Made by a program: the position numbers and the translations under genes. This document shows positions 1-9,479 of a DNA stretch of 64,000 nt, one piece after another. The stretch covers positions 1-64,000 of the forward strand of contig NZ_JAVKGO010000004.1 in assembly GCF_031432315.1 (NCBI RefSeq), read 5' to 3'. The notes under the pieces were generated by a model. That model saw only the letters and a list, made by a program, of their open reading frames with translations. It was not told the DNA's origin and did not search any database. Numbering within the stretch: position 1 is the first letter of the stretch; the number at the start of each line of letters is the position of its first letter. Source of the DNA: Serpentinicella sp031432315. GTDB lineage: Bacteria; Bacillota; Clostridia; Peptostreptococcales; Natronincolaceae.

Positions 1-242
1 ATTATACTAAAATAGGCTCTAATGTAATAATGGAGCGGGATTAAATATAATCCCACCCCAACTATTGACAAAGAGCCTAAAAGCAAGGGGTGTTTCGCTA
101 CGTTTGTAGAACGAAAACTAGATGGTATAAAGCATTTAGGATGCCTGACCGATCAGCCACCTCTATGGAACAAGCAATATGAACTTTGAATGAATGCTAA
201 TGGTCTATTCAGAGAGTTTTTTTTTCTAAGAAATATTCTAAT
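1..242. other. Window edge with two hairpins, no gene seen
   Basis: No coding potential is seen. An inverted repeat (taggctct at 13-20 with agagccta at 72-79) encloses a smaller hairpin, gggat...atccc. A second imperfect hairpin at 92-118 pairs gtttcgctac with gtagaacgaaaac. This could be the 3' end of the polysaccharide operon transcript or the edge of a mobile element. No transposase is visible in the window to decide. Confidence 0.3.
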
Positions 243-1637
243 TCATTGCTCTTCTAAGTTTGATATAAAAAATCTTTGCTTACCGGAATCGCTTAATTCG
301 ATTGAGTCAACCACATCAATTTTTACTTTTAGATCAATACTATTTTTTGTAAAATAATCGGTTATTTCATCATGTATTTCTTTCTCATAGATTAAATAAT
401 TTTCTCTTTTGTAAAATTCTTTAACCACTATACTTACACTTAATGTGTAATAATCATTTTGAACAGCTTGAAATTTGTCAATATAATCATAGCTTCTTAT
501 TATCTTCCTTAAAAAACTAGAATGTATTCTTTTTCCTTGTCTTGTTTTAATCATATCATCTGTTCTTCCAATTATTTTTTCTAAACGCCTAAATGGTAAG
601 CCACATTTACAAACTCCCGAAGCCATAATACCCACATCACCAGTCTCGTATCTTATAAACGGCATAGCATAATTAGTTAAACTAGTAGCAATTATCCTTC
701 CTGGCTCTCCTTCTTTCACAGGATTTCCATAATCATCAACTACTTCTAAAATACTTCTTTCCATATCAATGTGATATCCCGAATGTTCCTCACATTCAAA
801 AGCAGTAACACCACCATCATTTAACCCATATTGATCGTATACTTTCGTAGAAAAAGCTCGCTCGATAAGAACGCGATACTCATTTGTCAGCATTTCAGCT
901 GTCGAAAAAACAGCCATTGGCCTTATCGTTTTTATATTATTCTTAATAATAAATTTTGATAACTCATTTAAGGAAGAGGCATACCCTCTTATAAATTTAG
1001 GTTTTTCTGCATTTATTTTCATTACATATTCTGACAAAGTTTCCTCTGTAATATTATATGAAGACAGTTGGTAATTACTTTGAAGTATTTCTAGAACTCT
1101 ATTTTTAAATCCATTATTATTATTCGGTACTAAAGAGCTACCCGCTATGGTAACTACTGTATCCCCTAAATTATAGCCTCCATACCCCCATCCCCTATAC
1201 AGTATAGCCTTACTTAAAAGATAATCATCCCTTGACATTCGATAACTTAATGAGCTGCCTGTTGTACCGCCGGTTGCACCATTAACGTACTCTATTATTT
1301 CATTTGAGTAAAATTGTTTAATATTATTTTTTATTATGTCTTTATTTATAATAGGAAGAGTTTTCAATTCCTTAATTGAATTAATACACTTTGGATCAAT
1401 TTGTCTGTTTTTCATTATATCATTATAATAAGGGACATTCTCGAAAGAATATTCAATTATTTTACTAAGCTTACTATTCTGCTCCGCTAATAAACTCTCG
1501 TAACTTTTATCTAAGTTATTTTGTAATTGTTTGTATATTTTAAGTAATCCCCTATTGTTAAACACCTGAAACAATTTGAACGCAGTCTTTTTCATGCACC
1601 TATATACCTCACTTCCCACTCTAGTCTCTAAATCCAT
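243..1637 (-). CDS. CapK/PaaK-like adenylate-forming enzyme
   Basis: Predicted adenylate-forming enzyme of the phenylacetate-CoA ligase superfamily (CapK branch), often found in capsule and exopolysaccharide clusters. The phosphate-binding loop GATGGTTGSS lies near residues 120-129, followed by a YDQYGLNDGG-type region and RYETGDVG, all typical of the AMP-binding fold. It is the last gene of the polysaccharide cluster. The open frame extends 27 codons upstream into wzx, but that stretch is Cys-rich shadow sequence. The ATG at 1637 (MDLETR) or the ATG 13 codons later, which has GAGG-like sequence upstream, is a more plausible start. The substrate is unknown; a role in attaching a non-sugar acyl group to the polymer is inference from context. 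Confidence 0.75.
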   Translation of the reverse strand: MDLETRVGSEVYRCMKKTAFKLFQVFNNRGLLKIYKQLQNNLDKSYESLLAEQNSKLSKIIEYSFENVPYYNDIMKNRQIDPKCINSIKELKTLPIINKDIIKNNIKQFYSNEIIEYVNGATGGTTGSSLSYRMSRDDYLLSKAILYRGWGYGGYNLGDTVVTIAGSSLVPNNNNGFKNRVLEILQSNYQLSSYNITEETLSEYVMKINAEKPKFIRGYASSLNELSKFIIKNNIKTIRPMAVFSTAEMLTNEYRVLIERAFSTKVYDQYGLNDGGVTAFECEEHSGYHIDMERSILEVVDDYGNPVKEGEPGRIIATSLTNYAMPFIRYETGDVGIMASGVCKCGLPFRRLEKIIGRTDDMIKTRQGKRIHSSFLRKIIRSYDYIDKFQAVQNDYYTLSVSIVVKEFYKRENYLIYEKEIHDEITDYFTKNSIDLKVKIDVVDSIELSDSGKQRFFISNLEEQ

Positions 1638-1660
1638 GATATATCCACTTGAAACTTTTA

Positions 1661-2941
1661 TTATATAACAATATTTGCATCTGCATCTGCATGACAAATT
1701 TTTATTAAATAATACCAATAGATAGTTCCAGATATTAAGTATACACTCAGTGTCGCGTATATGGCTCCACTTATCCCAAACTTGCTTAGTAACAAATAAT
1801 CAACTAGTAAATGAACTATACTCGTGATAATAGCCATTCTTTCATTAAATTTAACCCTCCCAATAGCTGGCATAATATTCATTGGAATCATTCTAAAGCC
1901 AGAATTTATTGCATACACTAGCCAAAACAATCTAGAAAGTGTCATAGCATCAGAGTATATATCTCCATAAACAAATTCAATTATATAGGGTGTGAAAATA
2001 TAACCTATTAAACTTATACATCCAATAATTGAAGCTGCTAATAACTGTACATTTATTGAAGTTTTTAAAATTTTCTTATTCTTAGTCATTTGAGCGATAA
2101 TAGGAAAATAATATACCATTATTGATCCAGTTATAAAAGATAACTGAGAAGGAATAAGCATTGCGATTTTATAATTTGCTGTTATCGCTTCATCCCTAAG
2201 CAAATGATTAATTAAAAACAACTCATTTAGGGGCATTATCATTGAGAATAAGTTTGCAATCATTAATGATTTACCCATTAGAATAAAACTCTTAATTTGA
2301 GATCTACTTAATGTTATAGTTATGCTGCCTATAAAACTATTCCGGACGTACCGGATTGCAACGATTATTCCAATTGTGACCCCCAAGTAACGTGCCATTG
2401 GTACTCCTTTAATGCCTAAAGTCAATACAAATAGTATGCTAAAAATAAATACTATAATAGTTTGGGTAACACCTATTTGAGCATAGAGCTTGTTATTTCT
2501 TTGAGACCTTACGTATGATTGAGTAGTTTGCAAGACATATGTCAAAACAGGCATTAGTATAAATAATAATGCCAATGACCTTGCTTCTGGGAATGGTATT
2601 TCGGCAATATACATATATCCTAGTAAAACTATTGTTAAAACAAACTGAAAAATGGATCCATATTTGATTGCAAAATAAAAAAAAGCTTTATTAGACGATA
2701 TATCAGCAGTTGACGAACAATACTTTAGTAATGCTGAAGACATACCAAAACCTGAAAATAGAGCTATATATGCATACAAATTATTTACATATGCTAAATA
2801 TGCATAACTTTGCTTATCCACTAACCTAACAATGACTATGCTTGAAATAAAAGCAATCGCTTTGACTAGTGTATTACCAAGCATAACGTGAAAGAAACCC
2901 TCACGGTATAACTTTTGGGATTGTTTAATTATTGTTGTCAC
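1661..2941 (-). CDS. Wzx-type polysaccharide flippase
   Basis: A 426-aa protein that is almost entirely hydrophobic, with about 12 predicted membrane helices. It resembles the PST/MATE-like oligosaccharide flippases that move undecaprenyl-linked repeat units across the membrane. The N-terminus (LVKAIAFISSIVIVRLVDKQ) matches the usual first helix of Wzx proteins. It sits between a glycosyltransferase and the CapK-like gene, and a Wzy-type polymerase lies two genes upstream in the operon, as expected for Wzx/Wzy-dependent export. Sequence specificity for a repeat unit cannot be read. Confidence 0.85.
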   Translation of the reverse strand: MTTIIKQSQKLYREGFFHVMLGNTLVKAIAFISSIVIVRLVDKQSYAYLAYVNNLYAYIALFSGFGMSSALLKYCSSTADISSNKAFFYFAIKYGSIFQFVLTIVLLGYMYIAEIPFPEARSLALLFILMPVLTYVLQTTQSYVRSQRNNKLYAQIGVTQTIIVFIFSILFVLTLGIKGVPMARYLGVTIGIIVAIRYVRNSFIGSITITLSRSQIKSFILMGKSLMIANLFSMIMPLNELFLINHLLRDEAITANYKIAMLIPSQLSFITGSIMVYYFPIIAQMTKNKKILKTSINVQLLAASIIGCISLIGYIFTPYIIEFVYGDIYSDAMTLSRLFWLVYAINSGFRMIPMNIMPAIGRVKFNERMAIITSIVHLLVDYLLLSKFGISGAIYATLSVYLISGTIYWYYLIKICHADADANIVI

Positions 2942-3006
2942 ATTAAAACCCTCTTTTAATATTCAGATTATTTTATCTATATATCGTGAATTATTATTGT
3001 ATAGTT

Positions 3007-4179
3007 TTATTTATTAAAATCTTTTGCTAAGTTGTTATAAGCATCAACCAGTATTTTTTGTTCATTTTCCCAACATAATACTTGACGTGCTTGCCTTACT
3101 TTTTCTTTAACTAATTTCATTTGCTCCTGGTCTAATATTAAAGAATTAACTTCTTTCGCTGTTTTTTCTAATTTTTCTGGATCAACTGTCATACCTACAC
3201 GATAATCTTCTATTATTTTTCTCATTTCTGGAAATTCACTGCAGACGATAGGTATGCCAGCTTGTAAGTACTCGAAAATTTTGTTAGGTAAAGCATAGTA
3301 ATGATTTAAACAAATATTTTGCATCAAATGAATACCTAAGTCAGCTGAACTTGTGTAATCAATTAGTTCTTCTTGATTAACACTTTCATGAAAAAAAACT
3401 CTTGCATTCATATCTAAAGATGACACCAAATCTTTAATTTTATCGATTAATGGCCCACCCCCTAAAATCACAAGAACTATCCTACTATCTAAGTTTGGAA
3501 GTAATTTTATAATCTTATCTACTCCCCTCCCTACCTGAACAGCCCCTTGATACAATATAATCTTTTCTTCAGGTGAAATATTTAATTTGTTTCGTAGTAG
3601 ATTACTAGAATTAGTAAGTGTGTTTTTATTCGGAATGTTTCTTAAAACTAACGGTTTATTTTTTAGCTCATAGTGTTTCACAAAGTAATTTGAAATGGAA
3701 TCACTTACAGTTATAACTGTATCACTTTCAGTAACAGCTTTTTTCTCAAAATATTTGGTAATTTTACTAATTATCCTAGGTAAAGATTCTACATTATGAA
3801 CTCTACTCCACAATTCATGTGAGTCATATACTAGTTTTGATTTTAATTGTCTTTTAATTCTAAATCCAATAGGCACTGTATATACATCATGACAATGTAT
3901 AATATCGGGATTAAATTTCCTAGCAAAGTCTAAACACTTTTTAAAGAATTCAAGATATTTAATAGCCTGTATATACCTATTTCTATTACTTAACTTATCC
4001 CTTGTTTTTAATATAATTCTCTTAACATTAAAATTACCAAAACTCTCATTTTGACATAAGTCTTTTGAATGTAATGCTAATATTTGTACTGTATGACCTT
4101 CTTGACCTAATGTTTTTGCTTCTTTGAAAACACGTGTATCATTTACAAAGTCATTCTGTACAATCATTAATATTTTCAT
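3007..4179 (-). CDS. Glycosyltransferase family 4
   Basis: A 390-aa GT-B glycosyltransferase. The N-terminal VQNDFVNDTRVFKEAKTL segment is typical of GT4 enzymes that act on lipid-linked sugars. The C-terminal nucleotide-sugar site has the E-x7-E signature around PNKIFEYLQAGIPIVCSEFPE. Its 5' end overlaps the 3' end of the upstream wzy-like gene by 29 bp, so the two are probably translationally coupled. It should add one sugar of the repeat unit on the cytoplasmic face. Donor and acceptor cannot be assigned from sequence. Confidence 0.88.
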   Translation of the reverse strand: MKILMIVQNDFVNDTRVFKEAKTLGQEGHTVQILALHSKDLCQNESFGNFNVKRIILKTRDKLSNRNRYIQAIKYLEFFKKCLDFARKFNPDIIHCHDVYTVPIGFRIKRQLKSKLVYDSHELWSRVHNVESLPRIISKITKYFEKKAVTESDTVITVSDSISNYFVKHYELKNKPLVLRNIPNKNTLTNSSNLLRNKLNISPEEKIILYQGAVQVGRGVDKIIKLLPNLDSRIVLVILGGGPLIDKIKDLVSSLDMNARVFFHESVNQEELIDYTSSADLGIHLMQNICLNHYYALPNKIFEYLQAGIPIVCSEFPEMRKIIEDYRVGMTVDPEKLEKTAKEVNSLILDQEQMKLVKEKVRQARQVLCWENEQKILVDAYNNLAKDFNK

Positions 4180-5440
4180 CTTCTCTACTCCTTTTATAAC
4201 TAGCTTGTAAATAAGCTATAATAACACTAATTATAATTCCATGTGATATTAATGATACCATAAATGAACTATCCACCATAATATACATAACTGAGGACAT
4301 AAGGACCAAAGATATTATACTGTTAGATGTTTTTGCTATAGAATCCATCAATTTAAGTAAAATGGAAAGAAACAGTGAAAAGAAAAGCATCCCAAAATAT
4401 CCAAAGTTGGAATAAGCTTCTCCTAAGTAACCAGTATTAACTGACATAAATGGTCTTCCATAGTAAATCCTTCCTATCATATTTGTTATTCTCTCACTAT
4501 ATATTGGACTATCAAAAAACCATTGTAGATATGATGTTGACATAAAAATAAAATCATTTTGCGAAAAAAAATCATAGTAATAAAAACTATTTTGAGCTGG
4601 AACAAAACTAACTCTTCGTATAAATAACGAGCCAATTATAATATTATCAAATAAGTAATATGCTACTAAGGATATAACAACCACTGATATTAAACTTGCT
4701 AAAAGCAACTCAACTATTTTTTTCTTTTTAGCTGCGTAGTAAACAGCAAAAACGTATAAAGGAAAAAATAGAAACGATTTATGACCAACATATAAAAAAT
4801 GAACTACCTGAAAAAATGCAGCAACTAAAAAGAGTTTTTTGTTCTTTTTTTCATAGGCCACCAACATAATAAAAGAGTTTATAATTCTTGCTTGCCAAGA
4901 TGATAGCCTTATTAATAAGCTACTACTGTAATTAGTCAATTCTCTGACATCATATACTTCAAGCAAATTAAGAGCTTGCAAAGAAGGTACTCCGTTTAAT
5001 CTAAATAATTCGCCATATGTATAAATGGACATGCATAGAATCATAAAAATTAAAATATACTGAGAATTTTTAAAGAACTTTAGTCTTACACGCGGTAATA
5101 CTTTAATTGTTAAAAGTGTTAACATAAAGCTCGATGTAAAATAATACATGAATATTCTATTTTCATCATGTGCTGAGTATAAAGAAATAAAAGGAATTAC
5201 CATTAATACATATAAAATGTTTGTAGTTACTGCAGAGGGTCTATTGCCTTCTTTTGGAATTGCAATGTATAAACATGAAAAGACAAAAACAGATTCAAAA
5301 AATTTTACTAAATTGAAATTATTGAACATACTAGCCTGATTAAAAACAGGATCTATAAATAACCCATATGAAATTATTAGCAGCATCATATAGGATAACA
5401 ACACAAAATAATTTTTAACTAATTTGCTTTTAATAACCAT
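4151..5440 (-). CDS. Wzy-type oligosaccharide polymerase
   Basis: A 429-aa polytopic membrane protein with about 10-12 hydrophobic segments and a larger extracytoplasmic loop around residues 270-330, rich in aromatic and polar residues. This is the usual architecture of O-antigen/capsule repeat-unit polymerases (Wzy, EpsG-like). Such proteins are poorly conserved, so the call rests on topology and on its place among glycosyltransferases and next to a flippase. It overlaps the downstream GT4 gene. Confidence 0.7.
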   Translation of the reverse strand: MVIKSKLVKNYFVLLSYMMLLIISYGLFIDPVFNQASMFNNFNLVKFFESVFVFSCLYIAIPKEGNRPSAVTTNILYVLMVIPFISLYSAHDENRIFMYYFTSSFMLTLLTIKVLPRVRLKFFKNSQYILIFMILCMSIYTYGELFRLNGVPSLQALNLLEVYDVRELTNYSSSLLIRLSSWQARIINSFIMLVAYEKKNKKLFLVAAFFQVVHFLYVGHKSFLFFPLYVFAVYYAAKKKKIVELLLASLISVVVISLVAYYLFDNIIIGSLFIRRVSFVPAQNSFYYYDFFSQNDFIFMSTSYLQWFFDSPIYSERITNMIGRIYYGRPFMSVNTGYLGEAYSNFGYFGMLFFSLFLSILLKLMDSIAKTSNSIISLVLMSSVMYIMVDSSFMVSLISHGIIISVIIAYLQASYKRSREDENINDCTE

Positions 5441-5558
5441 TCACAAGCCTCCACTGCTTCATAGTTCAAATCATGCTAGTAAGTATTACTTTCAAATTAA
5501 TTAAACGATATTTTTACCGCAAGTTGAACAGTTTATAAAAATATATAATAGTGTAATT

Positions 5559-6650
5559 TTAACTAGAATAAATATAATCCAAGTTACCAACAATTTCTTC
5601 CCATGTAAATTTATGCTTAAGTTTTTCAATCCTGTTTTTCTTTTGATAAATTATTTCTGGATTGTTTACTAAATATTCAATCACATTTTTAATATTATTA
5701 ATTTTATCTCCATCAACAACAAATCCAATATCTTCATCAATTACAAACTTTTCAAGAATGGAACCTTTGCTTACTATAATAGGCGTAGCCGTAATGATTG
5801 CTTCATAGAATTTTACAGGATATGAATTCATGTGTTGAATATTTTTTTTAGGATATACAGCATAAATTATATCAGCTTCACTGTAATATAGCGGTAACTT
5901 TTTAATGTCGTAAACTCCTGTAGTAGTAACATTGTTGTATTTTTTTTGTAACTCATTTAAGTCCTTGAATGCAATGCCTGCGCCATGTATAGAAATTCTA
6001 ACCTTTTCCATGTTTTTGCATGCTTCAAATAAATTTCTGAATTCCTCATATTGTCTAACTGAACCTATATAAGATATGTTTATTTTTTCTGATAAATTTT
6101 TATCTATATTCCCCAACAGTTTTTTCTCTGAATAATTTGGTAAATAAATCATTTTTGTTGTTTGGTTAGACGTTTCTTTCTGTATTTTGTTTACATACAA
6201 TATATGATCTGCCTTTTTTTGATAGTAGTTTACAATTAGTCGTATTAAATATTTTGTCTTTTTTTTATTACCTTGTAATTCATAAATTTCATGCATATCA
6301 AAAACTAGCTTGGAGTTATTTTTTTTTATATAGGTACCAACTACCATACCATCTAAATCATGACAATGCATAAAATCATAATCAATGTCTTTTAAATACT
6401 CTTTAACTTCTAAAATAAACTTACAGAATGATTTTAACTGTTTATATCCTGTTCCATATTTCGAATATGGAAAAAACCTGGTGATCTTAATGTCTTCTAT
6501 CTCTTCGTTTGCATCATTTATATAGTCGTTTTCTCTATCCCAACATAAAATCTCAACTTCAAACCCTCTGCTAACAAGATACTTAGCTTCTTTATGCACC
6601 CTTACATCCGGATCATACCTATTAGTCACAATCATTATTACTTTTTTCAT
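5559..6650 (-). CDS. Glycosyltransferase family 4
   Basis: A 363-aa GT-B enzyme. The N-terminal MIVTNRYDPDVRVHKEAKYL segment parallels the GT4 gene at 3007-4179. The C-terminal half contains SYIGSVRQYEEFRNL and the acidic donor site PVKFYEAIITATPIIVSKGS. It lies between the DegT aminotransferase gene (36 bp upstream) and wzy. Its shared N-terminal signature with the other GT4 suggests both act on related lipid-linked intermediates; which diacetamido sugar it uses is unknown. Confidence 0.86.
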   Translation of the reverse strand: MKKVIMIVTNRYDPDVRVHKEAKYLVSRGFEVEILCWDRENDYINDANEEIEDIKITRFFPYSKYGTGYKQLKSFCKFILEVKEYLKDIDYDFMHCHDLDGMVVGTYIKKNNSKLVFDMHEIYELQGNKKKTKYLIRLIVNYYQKKADHILYVNKIQKETSNQTTKMIYLPNYSEKKLLGNIDKNLSEKINISYIGSVRQYEEFRNLFEACKNMEKVRISIHGAGIAFKDLNELQKKYNNVTTTGVYDIKKLPLYYSEADIIYAVYPKKNIQHMNSYPVKFYEAIITATPIIVSKGSILEKFVIDEDIGFVVDGDKINNIKNVIEYLVNNPEIIYQKKNRIEKLKHKFTWEEIVGNLDYIYSS

Positions 6651-6685
6651 TCAACACCACCCTAAGAATCTAACGAATTCTTTCC

Positions 6686-7816
6686 CTACTTGAATTTTTT
6701 TATTGAATTAAATACTCTTTCAACATCTTGATTTCTCAGATACGGATGCATAGGTAGTGACAGTACAGTATCACACAACTCATTTGTCACTTTGAAATCA
6801 CTATCATTATAATAATGTTCATCGAATGCGCCTTGCCTGTGCATTGGCTTTACGTAATAAATCATACTTGGGATGCCATCTTCTTTCAACTTAGCTTGTA
6901 GACCATCTCTTTCTTCTTTATTCTTTAACTTAATTGTATATTGAGCAAAACTTGATATATATCCTTTGGGTATTACTGGCGTTTCAACAACATCTTTTAG
7001 TTTTTCTGTATAAACATTGTAAATTCTATTTACATCCTCAAGTTCATGATTAATAAAAGCTGTTAATTTTACATTAAGTATTGCTGCTTGAATAGAGTCA
7101 AGTCTAGAGTTAACCCCTATTCTCACGTTGTCGTACTTATTATCCCCTTTTCCATGAACCTTCAATGAATTCAGTAGTTCGGTAAGCTCGTCATCATCAG
7201 TAAAAATAGCTCCTCCGTCTCCATAACAACCTAATGGTTTCGCAGGAAAAAATGATGTTGTAGCAGCATCCCCGAAACTACATGCTTTTTTACCATTGAT
7301 ACTTCCTCCAAAACCTTGCGCCCCATCTTCAAGAACTTTTAGATTATATTTCTTTGCAATTCTTTCGATTTCAATGTGATCAGCTGGAAGGCCAAAAAGA
7401 TCTACTGGTATGATCACTTTGGGTGTTAGTTTCCCTTCTTCTAGTACTTTATTTATAGCTCTATCTAATTTAACTGTGTCAATATTAAATGTGTCCCTAT
7501 CTACATCAACAAAAATTGGCGTAGCACCGCTAAATGAAACAATTTCTCCTGTTGAAAAAAATGTAAAATCAGGAACAAAAACTGCATCACCTTCTTTTAT
7601 ATCCCATGCCATCATAATGAGTGTCATTGCTTCGGTCCCATTTGCACAAGTAATGCAGTGTTTAACGCCTACATATTCAGCTAATCTTTGTTCTAAGCTT
7701 TTTATTTCCTTTCCTCCAATAAAATTAGTATTATCTAAAACTTCCTGTATTCCTGAGTCAATCTGAGTTTTATATTTGATATATTGAGCCTTTAAGTCTC
7801 TAAATTCCAAAACCAT
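6686..7816 (-). CDS. wbpE: WbpE-like DegT/DnrJ aminotransferase
   Basis: PLP-dependent sugar aminotransferase of the DegT/DnrJ/EryC1 family. It carries the PLP-lysine motif FFPAKPLGCYGDGGA, the LEDGAQGFG loop and CANGTEAMTL for phosphate binding. In the WbpABEDI pathway this enzyme converts the 3-keto sugar acid made by WbpB into UDP-GlcNAc(3NH2)A. It is directly downstream of wbpD-, wbpB-, wbpA- and wbpI-like genes with gaps of about 12 bp or less, or overlaps, through most of the set. The open frame begins at a TTG (7825). The ATG at 7816 (MVLEFRDL) matches family starts better, although its GGGAG is only two bases away. Confidence 0.87.
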   Translation of the reverse strand: MVLEFRDLKAQYIKYKTQIDSGIQEVLDNTNFIGGKEIKSLEQRLAEYVGVKHCITCANGTEAMTLIMMAWDIKEGDAVFVPDFTFFSTGEIVSFSGATPIFVDVDRDTFNIDTVKLDRAINKVLEEGKLTPKVIIPVDLFGLPADHIEIERIAKKYNLKVLEDGAQGFGGSINGKKACSFGDAATTSFFPAKPLGCYGDGGAIFTDDDELTELLNSLKVHGKGDNKYDNVRIGVNSRLDSIQAAILNVKLTAFINHELEDVNRIYNVYTEKLKDVVETPVIPKGYISSFAQYTIKLKNKEERDGLQAKLKEDGIPSMIYYVKPMHRQGAFDEHYYNDSDFKVTNELCDTVLSLPMHPYLRNQDVERVFNSIKKFK

Positions 7817-7828
7817 CACTCCCAAAAA

Positions 7829-8389
7829 CTATTTTTCTTTTAGCCCTTCATTTTCAAGAATATAATTTCTCTCGCATTCATCACATTTATTATTTTCTTT
7901 TAAGGGCATTCCACATTCACACACCCATCCAATCTGTTTTGCAGGTACTCCAGCCATTAGTGCATAATCAGGTACATCTTTTGTTACAACGGCGCCAGAT
8001 GCAATCATAGCCCACTCACCTATTGTATTACCACAAACAATTGTTGCGTTTGCACCTATAGAAGCACCGTGCTTTACTAATGTCCTTTTGTAACCTGTAG
8101 GCCCTTTAGGATATTTACTCCTTGGTGTTAAGTCATTTGTAAACACCATAGAAGGACCACAAAATACATAGTCTTCAAGTTCTACACCTTCATAAACAGA
8201 CACATTGTTTTGTATTTTCACACCATTTCCAACTTTAACATTGCTTGACACATTAACATTTTGGCCTAAGGAACACTTTTCTCCGATTTGAACATCTTTA
8301 TGAATGTGACAGAAATGCCAAATTTTTGTACCTTCACCTATTGTTACATCATCATCTATGTAGCTGCTCTCATGAACGAAATAACTCAT
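7829..8389 (-). CDS. wbpD: WbpD-like sugar N-acetyltransferase
   Basis: A left-handed beta-helix (hexapeptide repeat) acetyltransferase of 186 aa. The repeated V-x-I-G-x-x-x-x coil pattern fills residues 10-150 (DVTIGEGTKIWHFCHI, NVKVGNGVKIQNNVSV). It is predicted to acetylate the 3-amino group of UDP-GlcNAc(3NH2)A. The C-terminus carries four Cys in a CxC...CxxC arrangement (CECGMP, CDEC) that looks like a small zinc knuckle. The start overlaps the wbpB stop as ATGA, indicating translational coupling. Confidence 0.88.
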   Translation of the reverse strand: MSYFVHESSYIDDDVTIGEGTKIWHFCHIHKDVQIGEKCSLGQNVNVSSNVKVGNGVKIQNNVSVYEGVELEDYVFCGPSMVFTNDLTPRSKYPKGPTGYKRTLVKHGASIGANATIVCGNTIGEWAMIASGAVVTKDVPDYALMAGVPAKQIGWVCECGMPLKENNKCDECERNYILENEGLKEK

Positions 8390-9468
8390 CTGTCGAACCT
8401 TCCTTTAAAATCTAGTGTACCACATTTATCAAGTGGAAGTTGTACACTCTTTCCTTCCGCTGCAGATTTGTAAATAGCAAGAACGAGTTCAAGTGCATTT
8501 CTTCCATCAAGTGCTGTTACATAAGGTTGTCTATCATTTTTGATAGCGTCAATGACATCTGCGTAAAGTGGATTATGACCGAAACCATAAACGGTTGGTG
8601 GGTTTTCATGATATTTCTCTTTAACTTCTTCTGGGTTATCTAGATTGTCTGCAAACTGCCATTCTTCAATTAGGTTAACAGACTTACCTCCTGCTTTAAC
8701 TGTTCCTTTGTCCCCAAAAATATATAGTGTTTCTTCGAGATTTTGTGGATATATGTTTGTTGTTCCCTCAATAATACCATAACTTCCATTTGCAAATTTC
8801 ACTAGGGCCATTCCTAAATCCTCTGCGTCAATGAATCCATGTATCAAGTTATCTGTCATACCTACTACTTCAGTAATGTTGTCCCCCATCATCCATCTAA
8901 GAAGATCAATATTATGAATACACTGATTCATTAGAGCTCCACCATCTTGTTCCCAGGTCCCTCTCCATGGTGCCTGTTTATAGTAGTCTTCTCCTCTATT
9001 CCATCTGATATGGGCAGTGCCATGCATAAGTCTACCGAAACGGTTGTCTTCAACTGCTTCTCTAATTTTTTGAACAGATTTATTGAATCTATTCTGATGA
9101 CATGCACTAACCTTGATATTCTTTTCATTGGCTTTTTCGATAATCTTATCTGCTTCTTCTAATGAAAGTGCAATAGGCTTTTCGATGATAAGATTAGCTC
9201 CAGCTTCAATACAATCTAATGCAATTTGTCCATGTTTTCCACTTTCCGTACATATTGCTACTAGTTTAGGCTTCTCAATATTAAGCATTTCCTTATAATC
9301 TACATATTTCTTAGTAGCTATTGGAAGTTCATGTCTTTCAATAGCTTCATTCATCTTCGACTCTTCAATATCACATAATGCTACAATATCAAGTTCATTC
9401 ACAAGTGCAGCAGCTAAATGATTTGGTGAAATTCTTCCACATCCGATAATTGCGAATTTTAAACTCAA
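8386..9468 (-). CDS. wbpB: WbpB-like Gfo/Idh/MocA oxidoreductase
   Basis: A 360-aa NAD(P)-dependent oxidoreductase. The Rossmann motif IIGCGRISPNH starts at residue 7. The EKPIALSLEEAD motif (EKP, around residue 96) and the GGALMNQCIHNIDLLRWMMG region (catalytic His) are typical of the Gfo/Idh/MocA family. In context it is the C3 dehydrogenase acting on UDP-GlcNAcA, between WbpA and the WbpE/WbpD pair. It lies 12 bp from wbpA and overlaps wbpD by 4 bp. Confidence 0.88.
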   Translation of the reverse strand: MSLKFAIIGCGRISPNHLAAALVNELDIVALCDIEESKMNEAIERHELPIATKKYVDYKEMLNIEKPKLVAICTESGKHGQIALDCIEAGANLIIEKPIALSLEEADKIIEKANEKNIKVSACHQNRFNKSVQKIREAVEDNRFGRLMHGTAHIRWNRGEDYYKQAPWRGTWEQDGGALMNQCIHNIDLLRWMMGDNITEVVGMTDNLIHGFIDAEDLGMALVKFANGSYGIIEGTTNIYPQNLEETLYIFGDKGTVKAGGKSVNLIEEWQFADNLDNPEEVKEKYHENPPTVYGFGHNPLYADVIDAIKNDRQPYVTALDGRNALELVLAIYKSAAEGKSVQLPLDKCGTLDFKGRFDR

Positions 9469-9479
9469 AGTAAGCCCTC

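Noticed and set aside
1638..1718. Cys-rich N-terminus of the CapK-like protein
   Set aside because: It overlaps the wzx 3' end in another frame and has no RBS; the downstream ATG fits the family length.
8931..9162. Overlapping ORFs on both strands inside wbpB
   Set aside because: Shadow frames of a clear Gfo/Idh/MocA coding region.
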